Below are positions 10,318-11,714 of a stretch of 11,714 bases of DNA, one piece after another. A program made the translations under genes and the position numbers. The notes under the pieces are model-generated. The model did no database searches. It worked only from the letters and a program-made list of their open reading frames with translations, and was not told the DNA's origin. Location of the stretch: positions 1-11,714 of the forward strand of contig JAATVR010000160.1 of NCBI GenBank assembly GCA_014523665.1. The letters are read 5' to 3'. This stretch comes from Nitrososphaerales archaeon TH526. GTDB lineage: Archaea; Thermoproteota; Nitrososphaeria; Nitrososphaerales; Nitrososphaeraceae. Each line of letters starts with the position of its first letter. Position 1 is the stretch's first letter.

Positions 10318-11714
10318 ATGACTAATTACGACCAAATTATGAAACTTGCACTTGAACGCGGATTTTACTTTCCTAGCTGCGAAATCTACCCTGATGCCCC
10401 TGCAGGTTTCTGGGAATACGGCCCTGTAGGAGTGAATATGAAGAACAAATTCATAGCACTCTGGAGAAGGGAGTTGGTACGGCGAGACGGCATGATGGAG
10501 ATTGATGGGTCACAGATAATGAGCAGGAGTGTTTTCGAAGCGTCTGGGCATTTACGTAACTTTAGTGATCCTCTGATCGAATGTAAGAACTGCAATTCAA
10601 TATTTCGTGCAGATAGATATCTCTCTGAAAAAATGAAGAAACCTGTTCCGGAAGGTAGTTCTGAAATAGTCCTGAACTCAATGATAGCAGAAAACCATAT
10701 CCAATGCCAAAATTGCAAAGGAGAGTTTAAACCTGTAACCCGATTCAATATGATGTTCAAGGTCGGTATTGGTTCTTCGCATGATGAGGCGTATTTGAGA
10801 CCTGAAACGTGCCAAACAATTTTTGTTGATTTCGCGCGAGTATTCAAGACAATGAGAGGTAAATTGCCACTAGGGATTGCTCAGGTAGGCAAGAGCTTTA
10901 GAAATGAAATTGCACCCCGACAGAGCCTATTAAGACTTAGGGAATTTTATCAGGCTGAGATTGAAGTCTTTTGTAACCCTGACCGGTTAGATGAGATCCC
11001 CAAGTTTGACGATGTGCGAGATACTCTGTTCAATCTGTATGATGACGAGTATTTCCGAGATATAACTGCCTACGAATGTTTGAAGCGGGGCCTCTTACCC
11101 AATAAGCTAGTTGCATATTATCTGGGGATATTGACAGAGTTCTATAGCAAAACAGGAATCGACATGAAGAGAACTAGATTTAGAAAATTAGCCGATGATG
11201 AAAAGGCTTTCTATTCTGATGTTGCATTCGATTTTGAGGTAGAAACCAGCATAGGTTGGTTAGAACTTGTAGCTTGTAACTACCGTGCAGATTATGATCT
11301 GAAAGGCCATTCGTCAACTAGTAACCATAGTCTTGAGGTTGTTGAGTCGAGCAACCAGACCAAAGTTTTACCTCACGTTTTCGAACTGTCGATGGGGATT
11401 GATAGAAGCCTTTACAGTATCCTAGAACACTCTTATTATGAAGATTTTAGACATGATGACCGAGTCGTCCTAAGACTCCGCCCTTACCTTGCTCCTATTA
11501 CTTTTGGAGTCCTTCCCCTTATGTCAAAACCCGTTATGTTAGAGAAGTCTAAGACAATCCATTCGTTCCTAAAAAGAGATTTCGATTCGGTCTACGATGA
11601 ATCAGGTTCGATTGGTAGACGTTACAGACGGCTAGAAGAAATTGGAGCCCCCTTTGCATTTACCATAGACCAGCAGACGCTGGTGGACGATACTGTAACT
11701 GTCAGATATAGAGA
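10318..11714 (+). CDS. glyS: Glycyl-tRNA synthetase, archaeal/eukaryotic type (3' partial)
   Basis: The first 465 residues of a class II alpha2-type GlyRS, which charges tRNA-Gly; the frame is still open at the window end. Recognised blocks: FWEYGPVGVNMKNKFIALWR (31-50, motif 1 region), SGHLRNFSDPLIECKNC (76-92), a second CxxC pair at 130-133 that together with C89/C92 suggests a zinc knuckle, RPETCQTIFVDF (161-172), motif 2 VGKSFRNEIAPRQSLLRLREF (190-210), WLELVACNYRADYDL (314-328), motif 3 FELSMGIDRSLYSILEHSY (355-373), and the start of the anticodon-binding domain at LRLRPYLAP. Relative to the usual RPETAQGIF and VGIADRSDYDL blocks there are substitutions (C165, T167, ACNYR). Archaeal homologues are about 570 residues, so roughly 100 are missing to the right. 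ATG 10318 is chosen over in-frame ATG 10297 by TATA spacing. Confidence 0.95.
   Translation, partial: MTNYDQIMKLALERGFYFPSCEIYPDAPAGFWEYGPVGVNMKNKFIALWRRELVRRDGMMEIDGSQIMSRSVFEASGHLRNFSDPLIECKNCNSIFRADRYLSEKMKKPVPEGSSEIVLNSMIAENHIQCQNCKGEFKPVTRFNMMFKVGIGSSHDEAYLRPETCQTIFVDFARVFKTMRGKLPLGIAQVGKSFRNEIAPRQSLLRLREFYQAEIEVFCNPDRLDEIPKFDDVRDTLFNLYDDEYFRDITAYECLKRGLLPNKLVAYYLGILTEFYSKTGIDMKRTRFRKLADDEKAFYSDVAFDFEVETSIGWLELVACNYRADYDLKGHSSTSNHSLEVVESSNQTKVLPHVFELSMGIDRSLYSILEHSYYEDFRHDDRVVLRLRPYLAPITFGVLPLMSKPVMLEKSKTIHSFLKRDFDSVYDESGSIGRRYRRLEEIGAPFAFTIDQQTLVDDTVTVRYR

Noticed and set aside
10386..10847. 153-codon minus-strand frame opposite glycyl-tRNA synthetase
   Set aside because: It lies wholly within the GlyRS gene on the other strand and has no recognisable domain.

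Overview
The window is archaeal chromosomal DNA, most likely from a member of the Nitrososphaeria (Thaumarchaeota). This rests on an archaeal/eukaryotic-type DNA primase pair (PriS and Fe-S PriL), an archaeal/eukaryotic-type glycyl-tRNA synthetase, tandem divergent PII proteins, a MIP18-PqqD fusion, AT-rich TATA boxes about 25-30 bases before leaderless or short-leader starts, and TTG starts without Shine-Dalgarno sequences. The lineage is inferred from these features; no search was run.

Layout. Bases 1-834 hold two PII-family genes on the plus strand, each with its own TATA box and a TTG start. Bases 835-2290 hold three small plus-strand genes of unknown function, with conspicuous inverted repeats in the gaps before the first (847-884) and the third (1791-1815). 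Bases 2291-3346 are gene-poor. They contain palindromes, one doubtful 91-residue ORF that may be part of a decayed gene, and one doubtful minus-strand ORF. Bases 3347-5919 are a two-gene operon joined by an ATGA overlap: a UDP-N-acetylmannosamine-type dehydrogenase with an Ala-Arg-Pro repeat tail encoded by a perfect 9-base tandem repeat, then a methylthioribose-1-phosphate isomerase (MtnA). Next come a MIP18/SufT-like protein fused to a PqqD-like domain (5985-6590) and a compact TrmB-like methyltransferase (6633-7214).

The minus strand then takes over. A small Cys/His-rich zinc-finger protein (7176-7595) overlaps the 3' end of the methyltransferase gene convergently. The primase operon priL-priS is transcribed from about 9965 down to 7732. 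Between priL and the last gene lies about 350 bases with an AT-rich element and a doubtful 72-codon minus ORF. Glycyl-tRNA synthetase starts at 10318 on the plus strand and runs off the window end.

Functionally this is a mosaic of housekeeping genes (replication priming, translation, Fe-S maturation, methionine salvage, nucleotide-sugar oxidation) plus lineage-specific small proteins. I see no mobile element, CRISPR array, rRNA or tRNA. The most unusual items are the degenerate nucleotide pockets of both PII proteins, the in-frame minisatellite in the dehydrogenase, the MIP18-PqqD fusion, the eukaryote-like HIT/MYND-type finger, the three-knuckle cysteine region in PriS, and the dyads around the unknown small genes. 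I found no clear multi-gene system that is demonstrably new.
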